A stretch of DNA of 16,053 nucleotides from DAIRGB01 sp036794765 (GCA_036794765.1 DAIRGB010000016.1:1-16053), one strand, 5' to 3'; numbered from the stretch's first letter, positions 1 to 6,259 are shown. Notes: generated from the sequence alone by a model not told the origin. Translations and numbers: made by a program.

Positions 1-7
1 TGTTTGA

Positions 8-35
8 GGGAGGGGCAAGAGGGGAATTAAAGGGG
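8..35 (+). other. G-rich tract fitting a G-quadruplex pattern
   Basis: Four runs of three or four G (8-10, 12-15, 21-24, 32-35) are separated by loops of 1, 5 and 7 bases. This fits the usual G-quadruplex search pattern. It lies just past the stop codon of the S-4TM gene, in DNA that is otherwise AT-rich. On the transcript of that minus-strand gene it would be C-rich, so any structure would form in the DNA plus strand or in a plus-strand RNA. A GGGGCAA/TTGCCCC pair (12-18 and 40-46) could also form a stem. Function is not known. Confidence 0.4.
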
Positions 36-59
36 TGAATTGCCCCGACCGAAAATAGC

Positions 60-944
60 TTATTCTTTTTTCGTTAATTTTTTTCTAAAACTGTCTAGTG
101 CATTTTTCATATTATTTTCAAAATCATCACGGAAAAACCAATAAAAAAAATCTGCTACCATCGGACCTTTTCTAAATTCAAATATACAATCTTGAATTTG
201 TCTCAAATTAGTGATGTTCAAGGCTTTTTGGTTTGATAGTGCTAACTCTGACAATTCATTAATTTTATTTTCCAAATTTTTGCGCTTAATTGATGCTTTA
301 AAATGATCAATTCCTTCATCAATGGCTATAAAATATCCAGACAAAGCTGGTAAAAATAAACCAAGTATATATTCAGCCACTTTTAAATCAAGAATTGAAC
401 AGATAATTATTGTGGAGATAAAATACAGTAGAGTAATTATAATAATTGTTATTGCGTATTTCCTTTTTAATCTCCAGTCCCATACTAAATTACTTCTTTG
501 ACACAATAGAACATCTGCTGGATATGAGAATTTCGAAACATCTGAATACCAATCTTTCAATTTCTCTATATCGCCTTTGAATTTCTTTTTTGCATGATTA
601 ATTTCCTCGCAGGAGATCTTTTCTCCTACTAATACTGTATTCCAATCCATATCAAAAAGAGAGGTGTCAAACTCTTCCTGTATTTTTGCAGCCTTTTCAA
701 TGTTGGAATTTTCAAAAAGTTTTTTTAAAATATATGAAATTATAGCCCATGTGCCACCAATTGTGCCTATAATAGCAGACCAATTTGTTATGTAGAATAT
801 GATAAATGGCGATAATAATGCAAATATTATCGAAATTGCTATTCGAAAATTCCTGATCTTTTTGGCCTGACTATAATAAAATCGCTGTGCAATCAAAAGA
901 TCGATATTGTGGTCTAGGTTTTGCTTGCGAGATATTTCTGACAT
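60..944 (-). CDS. S-4TM family putative pore-forming effector of a CBASS-type system
   Basis: This 294-residue protein has four hydrophobic segments in two pairs, at about residues 33-52, 55-73, 162-184 and 187-207. A charged soluble stretch (about 75-160) separates the pairs, and a charged helical tail follows from 208 to the end. The EEFDTSLFDMDW stretch near 90-101 sits where S-4TM proteins usually carry an acidic/aromatic motif. S-4TM proteins were predicted from comparative genomics to be membrane-disrupting effectors fired by nucleotide second messengers made by a neighbouring SMODS cyclase, and that cyclase is exactly the next gene upstream. Only 5 bases separate the two genes, so translation is probably coupled. 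In the model the protein is quiet in the membrane until a cyclic oligonucleotide appears, then it opens pores and kills or arrests the infected cell. Pore formation and ligand are inferred, not seen. The family call rests on topology, motif and neighbour. Confidence 0.8.
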   Translation of the reverse strand: MSEISRKQNLDHNIDLLIAQRFYYSQAKKIRNFRIAISIIFALLSPFIIFYITNWSAIIGTIGGTWAIISYILKKLFENSNIEKAAKIQEEFDTSLFDMDWNTVLVGEKISCEEINHAKKKFKGDIEKLKDWYSDVSKFSYPADVLLCQRSNLVWDWRLKRKYAITIIIITLLYFISTIIICSILDLKVAEYILGLFLPALSGYFIAIDEGIDHFKASIKRKNLENKINELSELALSNQKALNITNLRQIQDCIFEFRKGPMVADFFYWFFRDDFENNMKNALDSFRKKLTKKE

Positions 945-949
945 AACAT

Positions 950-1822
950 TTAGTAATAGTAGGATGGAAATTTATCGTTGAACAATAAATTCCACCAATA
1001 AAAAGCGTCGCTTATTTTTTCAGCAGATTCTGCATCGCGAGCTTTTTCTGCGCGCGTGTATGCTGTTTTCAACTTAGAAATGGCATCTTGCTTATCCGCT
1101 TCAGATTTACAGGCTTGGATGTACCCTCCGACACCCGTGGGATTAGTCATTTGTGATAAATCGATATTTATTAAATGTGCAAGAATACTTTTTATATCAA
1201 TCGAGTATACAATTGATTTTTCTTGTGAAGCGTATTTAGCTACTCTCATCTCAAGATAAAAGGAAGAGATTGGAACATTGTTATAAAATTTCCATGCTTT
1301 GATAAATCTAATAAGTGGTTTTACTTTAAGGCTTAGATCAGAGTTAATTTTTGTAACATAATCATTATTAGCTTTGGGGCTAGATTTCATCCAAGCTCCC
1401 GAACTGTCTGGGATGTCATAAATATTGACATCATTTTCTGTTTTAAGGTAATCAGCTGGTATTATTTCAGTTGTTTCTGATGCTACATCGCCAAAATCAA
1501 CGACTACTGCGGGACTGTCAACATAGATGTTAGTATTTGGGAATCTTGTTTGTAGAGCTTCTTTTATAATTCTCAATGTTGATGCGGAATTCTCCTTCAA
1601 ATTTTCTCTTGGTATTCCAGCGAAGTAATCAGTATCACTGAAACCATTTACATTAGTACCATTACCAATTGAACCAGTTTTAAAAAAACGGTTCATGCCA
1701 AAATTACTTTCCATGCAAGCTTTTATTGAGGCTCTATGTTTTGTAACGGCTTCTGACTCTGTTTTAACAATTTTCAGCTTGTCATGAAAGTCTCTGAAGC
1801 CTTCTTCTATCGTTCTAGGCAT
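950..1822 (-). CDS. CD-NTase (SMODS-type cyclic oligonucleotide synthase)
   Basis: A 290-residue nucleotidyltransferase. The polymerase-beta-like core is clear: TGSIGNGT at about 49-56, the metal-binding pair FSDTDYF with Asp63 and Asp65, a likely third acidic residue Asp109 in AVVVDFG, and the TTEIIPA stretch at 118-124 common in SMODS enzymes. The N-terminal helix (about 5-35) has the spacing of Phe, Leu, Glu and His-Arg seen in this family. Such enzymes make cyclic di- or trinucleotides from NTPs when phage infection is sensed; which nucleotide this one makes cannot be read from sequence. The ATG at 1822 was chosen because the longer reading frame (to 1942) would only run through the end of the upstream DUF262-HNH gene and starts with a low-complexity non-family stretch. 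The start lies 10 bases after that gene's stop, with no clear Shine-Dalgarno site. No Cap2/Cap3 or HORMA/TRIP13 gene is present here, so this would be a minimal (type I-like) CBASS. Confidence 0.88.
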   Translation of the reverse strand: MPRTIEEGFRDFHDKLKIVKTESEAVTKHRASIKACMESNFGMNRFFKTGSIGNGTNVNGFSDTDYFAGIPRENLKENSASTLRIIKEALQTRFPNTNIYVDSPAVVVDFGDVASETTEIIPADYLKTENDVNIYDIPDSSGAWMKSSPKANNDYVTKINSDLSLKVKPLIRFIKAWKFYNNVPISSFYLEMRVAKYASQEKSIVYSIDIKSILAHLINIDLSQMTNPTGVGGYIQACKSEADKQDAISKLKTAYTRAEKARDAESAEKISDAFYWWNLLFNDKFPSYYY

Positions 1823-1832
1823 AATGGATTTT

Positions 1833-2999
1833 TTATCGATTACCCTTTGCTCGATTGTGTGTCTTGCACAACATCTCGCAATTTTTGATATCACTTTTGC
1901 CGCCCTTGCTCCAAGCCGAAACATGGTCGGCGTCCATATCATTTAAACTCCAAATTTTTGTTTTGTTCGCGTCGTGTCCAATAGCACAATGTGGGCAATT
2001 TGAAACTTTTTTCTTTTCGGCTTTAGCCGTTTGTTCTTTGTATACTGCTTTTTTAGTTGCTTCATCAAAAACACGAACTTCAAGCAATTTCGTATCGACA
2101 GCACCGCCTAGAATAAACTCAAAAATTCCCTTGCGATTTTTTACATATGGATCGGCGTAGAGCTTTTGTACCTCGGCTGACACTTTCGCAGAGTTATACG
2201 CTTTCTTGTGATATGCTTCATAAAGTCGCCCCCATTCAAGTCCGCACATTTCACTTTCTACATCAGAAAATACGCTCGAAATCCAATCGATCACACTTTT
2301 GAAATATTTTTTTAATTCATTGATATTTTTGTCGTTGCGATGACTACTCATGTAATCATCAATATTCCCTTTACTCACCCAATCCAAAGCTCTCTCAAAA
2401 AATGCTTGTCTATCCACACTTCCTTTTATGTATGCGCTCCATTTTTGAACGTTAGCATTTTGGCTGTTGCTGAACTCTTCTTTGCCCAATGTAACGAATG
2501 GTCCAGAATATATCGCATTTAACAATTCTTGGGGGACGAGCGGAACACCAGCAATATTAATTGTCTTAAACCACTCCTTGATTTGGCTTTCTGTTCCTTC
2601 ACATTCGTAAATGAGCAGTTTCGTTTCCAGTATCTTATCTTTTTTATCTTTTGCTAAGCCACCGAAATATTGCATCCCGTTTTCATCTTTGATAGCAAAT
2701 TTATCAGTAATAAATCGTCCAAGACTGGTGATACGCTGTTGTCCGTCAAGAACTTCGAGATTACTGTCATTTATTTTGTTAAAATAAATCAATCCTATTG
2801 GATAACCTTTTAGGACTGATTCAATGACAGCCATTTCTCTTTTGCCGCCGTCAGAAGCATAAATATAATTGCGTTGATATTCAGGTTGAATAGTTAGCTT
2901 GCCAGACAAACCAAACAAACCCTTGCCTTCAAGTTCGTTATAGACAAATCCATCACAGATTTCTTTTACGGTTATGGTGGTTTTTAAAATTGTTTTCAT
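1833..2999 (-). CDS. DUF262 domain protein with C-terminal HNH nuclease
   Basis: This 388-residue protein has two parts. The N-terminal DUF262 (ParB/GmrS-like) domain shows QPEYQRNY near 39-46 and the hallmark DGQQR at 85-89, a motif tied to nucleotide binding or hydrolysis in this family. The C-terminus is a HNH nuclease: Cys335 and Cys338 (CPHC), DADH at 356-359 with the likely catalytic His359, and NCEMLCKTHNRAKG at the end, supplying further metal ligands (Cys374, Cys378, His381) and Asn382. DUF262-HNH proteins include type IV modification-dependent nucleases such as GmrSD. Here the gene follows a DNA methyltransferase by one base, which instead suggests a nuclease partner in a restriction-modification-like pair, with the DUF262 domain perhaps gating cleavage by NTP. 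The start needs little debate: stop and start read TAA-T-ATG, so reinitiation by terminating ribosomes is likely. Its DNA target and whether it cuts modified or unmodified DNA are unknown. Confidence 0.85.
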   Translation of the reverse strand: MKTILKTTITVKEICDGFVYNELEGKGLFGLSGKLTIQPEYQRNYIYASDGGKREMAVIESVLKGYPIGLIYFNKINDSNLEVLDGQQRITSLGRFITDKFAIKDENGMQYFGGLAKDKKDKILETKLLIYECEGTESQIKEWFKTINIAGVPLVPQELLNAIYSGPFVTLGKEEFSNSQNANVQKWSAYIKGSVDRQAFFERALDWVSKGNIDDYMSSHRNDKNINELKKYFKSVIDWISSVFSDVESEMCGLEWGRLYEAYHKKAYNSAKVSAEVQKLYADPYVKNRKGIFEFILGGAVDTKLLEVRVFDEATKKAVYKEQTAKAEKKKVSNCPHCAIGHDANKTKIWSLNDMDADHVSAWSKGGKSDIKNCEMLCKTHNRAKGNR

Positions 3000-3000
3000 A

Positions 3001-4137
3001 TTATTTTTTTCTATGTTTTATTAAAATACGAGCAAATTGTGGTTTACCATTTATATAAGTACAATCCGATGCGCTTTTTACTTTATTCATTAAATGTTCT
3101 CGTTCTCCTCGCACATTAGAATTTCCTAATACTTCAAACTGATCAGGATTATATTTATCAAGAAATGTAACCGGCACACCCATTGCACCTTTATAATCAC
3201 TCGGTATTGCGTCGGTAAAAGGCACTTCTATTGCATCATAATTATCATATTTATCATACGATTTTTTTCCTTTGATTTCTTTATGTTTACTGTACTTTAA
3301 ATTCTCCGCCATTGTCATAAGTGGCAATGGTTGATGACGGCGTCCATGGTCGAGATTAGTAAGCCACAAACAATTATTAGTGGCGACAATTCTGTTTCCA
3401 TTTTCATCTATCCGAGCCTCGGATCCGTACAATTCGTAAGATTCAGGTACAATAAATCCAGAAATCCACCGTCCCATTCCATTACCAAGCCATGCTTTAT
3501 TTTCTTTAATTTTTTGGAATATTTCTCTGTAAGTTAGGCAATTAATATTGCCGATAATCAAAAACTTTTTATTATAATCAAAAATTTGCTTAACATATTC
3601 ACGAAACAAACTAAAAGGTGGATTCGTTACAACGATATCGGATTGTTTTAGCAGACTTATACATTCATCGCTACGAAAATCGCCGTCGCCTTCGAGTGGC
3701 GTCCATTCATTGTGTTTGTTTGCTTTTAATTGCTTGGCAACATCTTTTAAGTTGAATTCGCCGTCTTCGTCTATGTCGTGTACCTCGCTCACAATAAATT
3801 TATTGGCGGTTATTTTCGGACGGCCTTTTACCTTTGTGAGGGTTTTATCGTCGCCAAATAATTGCAGTTGTGTGTTGGCGACAGGCGAAGGCTTGTAGCT
3901 AGTTGTGATAAGCTGTTTTAATCCAAGTTTGTTAAAATTTAGCACAAAATAACGGAAAAAATTGCTTTCAAACGGATCATCGCAGTTGCAATACACTACC
4001 TTGTTGCGAAAAGTATCAGGATTATAATCCAGATATTTTTCAATCTCTTTTTGAATATCAATAAACTGAGTATAAAACTCATCATTCTTTGCCTTCCTTG
4101 CTTTCTTTAGATTTTTGATTGATGCTGTTCTAGCCAT
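3001..4137 (-). CDS. EcoRI-family adenine-specific DNA methyltransferase
   Basis: A 378-residue protein of the EcoRI methylase type. It carries the N-terminal KNDEFYTQ signature (17-24), then VYCNCDDP (48-55) and the amino-methyltransferase catalytic motif NPPF at 172-175 inside DIVVTNPPFSLF. M.EcoRI transfers a methyl group from S-adenosylmethionine to N6 of adenine; homologues of this family methylate adenine, but the recognition site here cannot be deduced. As first gene of the four-gene cassette it would protect host DNA from the DUF262-HNH nuclease encoded one base downstream. EcoRI itself is paired with a PD-(D/E)XK enzyme, so the HNH partner is a departure from the classical pair. The promoter upstream has a good -10 (4157-4162) and implies a short leader of about a dozen bases. 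A weak GGA about 8 bases before the ATG is the only hint of a ribosome binding site. Confidence 0.9.
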   Translation of the reverse strand: MARTASIKNLKKARKAKNDEFYTQFIDIQKEIEKYLDYNPDTFRNKVVYCNCDDPFESNFFRYFVLNFNKLGLKQLITTSYKPSPVANTQLQLFGDDKTLTKVKGRPKITANKFIVSEVHDIDEDGEFNLKDVAKQLKANKHNEWTPLEGDGDFRSDECISLLKQSDIVVTNPPFSLFREYVKQIFDYNKKFLIIGNINCLTYREIFQKIKENKAWLGNGMGRWISGFIVPESYELYGSEARIDENGNRIVATNNCLWLTNLDHGRRHQPLPLMTMAENLKYSKHKEIKGKKSYDKYDNYDAIEVPFTDAIPSDYKGAMGVPVTFLDKYNPDQFEVLGNSNVRGEREHLMNKVKSASDCTYINGKPQFARILIKHRKK

Positions 4138-4156
4138 AATTTATTCCAAGTAAGTA

Positions 4157-4185
4157 ATTATATTGTATTCGTTTTCCCCTTATAA
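4157..4185 (-). promoter_or_regulatory. Predicted promoter of the defence cassette
   Basis: On the minus strand a perfect TATAAT (plus positions 4162 down to 4157) follows, after 17 bases, a weak -35 TTATAA (4185-4180). The start point would fall near 4150, giving a very short leader before the methyltransferase ATG at 4137. Two copies of TCGTTTTC (4169-4176 and 4191-4198) lie over the spacer and just upstream, so a repressor or activator could act here. Confidence 0.5.
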
Positions 4186-4217
4186 ATAAATCGTTTTCGT
4201 AGCGGAGCGGAGAAAAC
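4169..4217. repeat. TCGTTTTC direct repeats plus inverted GTTTTC/GAAAAC
   Basis: TCGTTTTC occurs at 4169-4176 and 4191-4198, 22 bases apart, about two helical turns. The second copy also forms an inverted pair with GAAAAC at 4212-4217 around a GC-richer core. The cluster overlaps the predicted promoter of the methyltransferase gene. It may be an operator; no controller protein gene is next to it, so that is inference. Confidence 0.35.
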
Positions 4218-4272
4218 ACCTTATACCCCTTTCTAATAAATAAAAAACAAAATTAAAATTCTTTTTTAGAGC

Positions 4273-4286
4273 TGGGCGACAGCCCA
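4273..4286. other. Small GC hairpin in the divergent intergenic region
   Basis: TGGGC-GACA-GCCCA forms a 5-bp stem with a 4-base loop; flanking CTTTT (4261-4265) and AAAAG (4286-4290) could add pairing with a bulge. Neither strand has a T-run right after the stem, so it does not look like an intrinsic terminator. It lies in the 280-base gap between the divergent methyltransferase and recombinase genes. The rest of that gap holds the two promoters and the repeats listed separately. Confidence 0.35.
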
Positions 4287-4317
4287 AAAGTAAAACATGC
4301 ATTTCACATAACTCGTT

Positions 4318-4371
4318 TATATACGAATAAAAGCAAAATATAATATTCAGACTTGTAGTATATGCGAATAA
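4318..4371 (+). repeat. 13-base direct repeat flanking the recombinase -10 box
   Basis: TATATACGAATAA (4318-4330) and TATATGCGAATAA (4359-4371) match at 12 of 13 positions, with starts 41 bases apart, close to four helical turns. They bracket the TATAAT at 4339-4344. This arrangement would suit an operator pair, or binding sites of the recombinase itself. Nothing in the sequence decides between these. Confidence 0.4.
4339..4344 (+). promoter_or_regulatory. Predicted -10 box for the tyrosine recombinase gene
   Basis: A perfect TATAAT lies 73 bases before the recombinase ATG. No convincing -35 is visible at the right distance. The leader would be about 65 bases and has no Shine-Dalgarno site before the ATG at 4418. 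Confidence 0.4.
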
Positions 4372-4417
4372 TTTGATAATATTTAGCTAGTTTAATTTTA
4401 TCTTTATTATCCTTTTT

Positions 4418-5230
4418 ATGCAAAAATACTTGGATTTGGCAAAAAGAGAAATGGTGATCAGAAATTATAGTCCTAAGACCATAAAAATATACTTACCGTT
4501 TTTGAATCAATATTTTACATACAAAAAATTTAATATAGAAAAGTATGATGAAGATAATGTCAAAAATTTTCTGGCGGAGAAGATTGATAAGAATGTATCT
4601 CCACAATCTATAAATCTGGCACTGAATGCGATCAAATTTTTTTATCGCGAAGTGATCAGAATAAGAAATAAAATCAATATTAGAACCGTCAAAAAAGATT
4701 ACAAATTGCCAGTTGTTTTAAGCAAACAAGAAATCGAGGCAGTAATCAATATTATCAAAAATCCTAAACATAAAATCTTGATTGCCTTGGCTTATGCGGC
4801 CGGGCTGCGGGTTAGTGAAGTGGTGAGTATCAAAGTAAAAGATTTGGATATAAATAATTTGACTATTTATATCAAACAGGCCAAAGGAAAGAAGGATAGA
4901 TTATCTTTGTTGCCGGAAATCCTGACAAATGATTTGAGAAATTTGATAGCGGGAAAGAAAGCTGATGATATTCTGTTTATGAGTGAAAGGGGCGGCAGAC
5001 TTACCACTCGTTCAGCTCAAAAGATTTTTCAAAATGCCTGGCAAAAATCTGGGATAAAAAAAGATGCTACTTTTCATAGTTTGCGCCACAGTTTTGCCAC
5101 TCATCTTTTGGAAAACGGGGTGGACGTGCGCTATGTGCAGGAGTTGCTGGGTCATCAAAATATTCGAACTACTCAAATATATACCCATGTTACAAATCCG
5201 GCGTTGAGGAATATTAAAAGTCCTTTGTAA
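4418..5230 (+). CDS. Tyrosine recombinase (Xer/phage-integrase family)
   Basis: A 270-residue site-specific recombinase. The N-terminal four-helix core-binding domain spans about 1-90, with the SPKTI stretch at 18-22. The catalytic domain carries the full active site: Arg131 in AAGLRVSEV, a likely Lys156 in the beta-hairpin (QAKGKKDR), His220 and Arg223 in HSLRHSFATHL, His246 in LLGH, and the nucleophile Tyr255 in TQIYTHV. The protein ends in NIKSPL, similar to the end of XerA-like recombinases. Size and lack of extra domains fit either a housekeeping XerA-like enzyme that resolves chromosome dimers, or a small integrase. It lies beside and divergent from the defence cassette, which favours a role in moving that island, but no attachment-site pair could be identified because the other island edge is outside the window. 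No integron-specific insert is visible. It is separated by about 70 bases from the next gene on the same strand, which has its own promoter. Confidence 0.9.
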   Translation: MQKYLDLAKREMVIRNYSPKTIKIYLPFLNQYFTYKKFNIEKYDEDNVKNFLAEKIDKNVSPQSINLALNAIKFFYREVIRIRNKINIRTVKKDYKLPVVLSKQEIEAVINIIKNPKHKILIALAYAAGLRVSEVVSIKVKDLDINNLTIYIKQAKGKKDRLSLLPEILTNDLRNLIAGKKADDILFMSERGGRLTTRSAQKIFQNAWQKSGIKKDATFHSLRHSFATHLLENGVDVRYVQELLGHQNIRTTQIYTHVTNPALRNIKSPL

Positions 5231-5236
5231 ATCTAT

Positions 5237-5265
5237 TTGACAATAAAGTTAGAATTATATAACAT
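5237..5265 (+). promoter_or_regulatory. Predicted promoter of the DUF2178-like gene
   Basis: A perfect -35 TTGACA (5237-5242) is followed after 15 bases by TATAAC (5258-5263), or after 17 bases by TAACAT (5260-5265). The start point would be about 5271, leaving a leader of about 30 bases. It begins just 7 bases after the recombinase stop codon. Confidence 0.55.
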
Positions 5266-5291
5266 GGAGTTGATGTTAATTATTTCTAACT
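5247..5291. repeat. 8-base inverted repeat around the -10 and start point
   Basis: AGTTAGAA (5247-5254) and TTCTAACT (5284-5291) are exact inverted copies with a 29-base spacer. They enclose the -10 box and expected transcription start of the DUF2178-like gene. This could be an operator bound by a dimer such as the XRE protein encoded downstream, which is inference. Confidence 0.35.
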
Positions 5292-5299
5292 AAAAAATT

Positions 5300-5851
5300 A
5301 TGATTAATCAAAAAACTTTTCTGTGGACGAGGGTGATTGTGGCTGCAGTTTTGGGAATTATTATTTCTCAGTCGGTAATTTATGGGAATTTGATTTTGGC
5401 TTTGGTGTCGATGATACTGGCTTGGATAATATTGTTTTATCTGCGAAGTAAAGTAAAAGCGGTTTTGGCGGATGAACGGGATTATGAAATTGGCGGGACG
5501 GCAGCGCGTTGGGCGATACAAATATTTTCGATAGTGGCGGTAGGTTTTATTTTGATGTTTTACACCCAAAGAAATATAAACCCGACTTATGAAGCAATAT
5601 CGATAACTTTGTCGTATTCAGTTTGTTTTCTGATGGTTTTGTATACTTTGATTTTCAAATTTTATAATCGTCTGGTTTGGCTGAAGGGTAAAAATTGGTT
5701 GATACTGGCGGGAATAGTTATATTGATGATGATGACGGTATTTGGTTTGCGACTGTTGAGCGGCGAAGATGATTGGATTTGTCAAAACGGACAGTGGACA
5801 AAACACGGCCAACCGGATTGGCCGGCGCCGACTGTTGAGTGTAAAAAATAA
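5300..5851 (+). CDS. DUF2178-like five-helix membrane protein with Cys-containing tail
   Basis: A 183-residue membrane protein with hydrophobic helices at about 10-26, 31-48, 70-88, 98-120 and 132-152. Between helices 2 and 3 lies VKAVLADERDYEI (52-64), the acidic DER loop typical of DUF2178 proteins. Such proteins often neighbour a small XRE regulator, as here (gene at 5991), which supports the call; their function is unknown. After the last helix comes a short tail with Trp159, Cys161, Trp166, and Cys181 near the end, in the pattern WICQNGQWTKHG...C. With five helices this tail lies on the opposite side from the N-terminus and, if outside, the two cysteines could form a disulfide. I recall similar short Trp/Cys modules ending other membrane proteins of Patescibacteria. 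The start has no Shine-Dalgarno site but a strong promoter lies just upstream. The family call is moderate; the membrane topology is clear. Confidence 0.65.
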   Translation: MINQKTFLWTRVIVAAVLGIIISQSVIYGNLILALVSMILAWIILFYLRSKVKAVLADERDYEIGGTAARWAIQIFSIVAVGFILMFYTQRNINPTYEAISITLSYSVCFLMVLYTLIFKFYNRLVWLKGKNWLILAGIVILMMMTVFGLRLLSGEDDWICQNGQWTKHGQPDWPAPTVECKK

Positions 5852-5862
5852 TATAATGACTG

Positions 5863-5978
5863 GTGTGAATTATTTCTTTATTTTATATTTCACTCATAAT
5901 AACGCTAAGAAGGACGGGGTAATAAATTTTTAACGCTCGGATCATTCGCAAAATAATAAATAAAGAAATAATTCACAC
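5863..5978. repeat. Perfect 21-base inverted repeat with 74-base spacer
   Basis: The arm at 5863-5883 begins GTGTGAATTATT; its exact reverse complement ends at 5978 (5958-5978, ending ATAATTCACAC). The spacer contains a direct repeat TAACGCT (5900-5906 and 5931-5937), 31 bases apart. The element fills almost the whole gap between the DUF2178-like gene and the XRE gene. It has the shape of a small non-autonomous transposable element (MITE), but I see no matching target-site duplication next to the arms (TG on the left, TAAT on the right). It could also be a long regulatory hairpin or an operator of the XRE protein. Confidence 0.7.
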
Positions 5979-5990
5979 TAATATTGATAT

Positions 5991-6185
5991 ATGAAAAACA
6001 AGATAAAAGAACTTAGAGCTAAGTTGGGGCTGACTCAGGAAGAGTTGGCGGTCAAAGCGGGAGTGCGGCGAGAGACGATTGTTTTTTTGGAACAAGGAAA
6101 ATACAATCCTTCATTGGGATTGGCTTATAAAGTGGCTAAGATTTTGAAAACCAGGATTGAAGATTTGTTTGAGTTTGAAGAGTAA
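5991..6185 (+). CDS. Small XRE-family transcriptional regulator
   Basis: A 64-residue protein that is just one Cro/CI-type helix-turn-helix domain. The typical pattern is present: IKELRAKLGLTQEELAVKAG (5-24), then RRETIVFLEQGKYNPSLGLA with the recognition helix, and ILKTRIEDLFEFEE at the end. It belongs to the short single-domain group that binds DNA as a dimer and often sits beside a membrane protein gene such as the one at 5300. It probably controls this gene pair, perhaps through the 21-base inverted repeat whose right arm ends 12 bases before its ATG. No Shine-Dalgarno site is seen. The gene is convergent with the surface operon, and the two share the terminator at 6211-6240. Confidence 0.92.
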   Translation: MKNKIKELRAKLGLTQEELAVKAGVRRETIVFLEQGKYNPSLGLAYKVAKILKTRIEDLFEFEE

Positions 6186-6210
6186 AACGCGGATTTCATG
6201 GTTAACAAAA

Positions 6211-6240
6211 AACAACGGCAACAATAGTATTGCCGTTGTT
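6211..6240 (-). terminator. Intrinsic terminator of the surface operon
   Basis: An 11-bp perfect stem (AACAACGGCAA at 6211-6221 with TTGCCGTTGTT at 6230-6240) encloses an 8-base loop. On the minus strand it is followed directly by a T-rich tract, so it terminates the long minus-strand operon ending at 6260. On the plus strand there is no good T-run, so it may only weakly stop transcription from the XRE gene. Confidence 0.85.
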
Positions 6241-6259
6241 ATTATTGATGATAATAAAA

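Noticed and set aside
1823..1942. An in-frame upstream extension of the CD-NTase gene starting at 1942
   Set aside because: It overlaps the end of the DUF262-HNH gene, whose HNH residues are intact there, and the extra 40 residues do not resemble the SMODS family.
4273..4286. Hairpin as an intrinsic terminator or integron attC-like site
   Set aside because: No T-run follows on either strand, and the recombinase shows no integron-specific insertion.
5863..5978. Inverted repeat as a confirmed MITE
   Set aside because: No target-site duplication beside the arms and copy number cannot be judged from one window.
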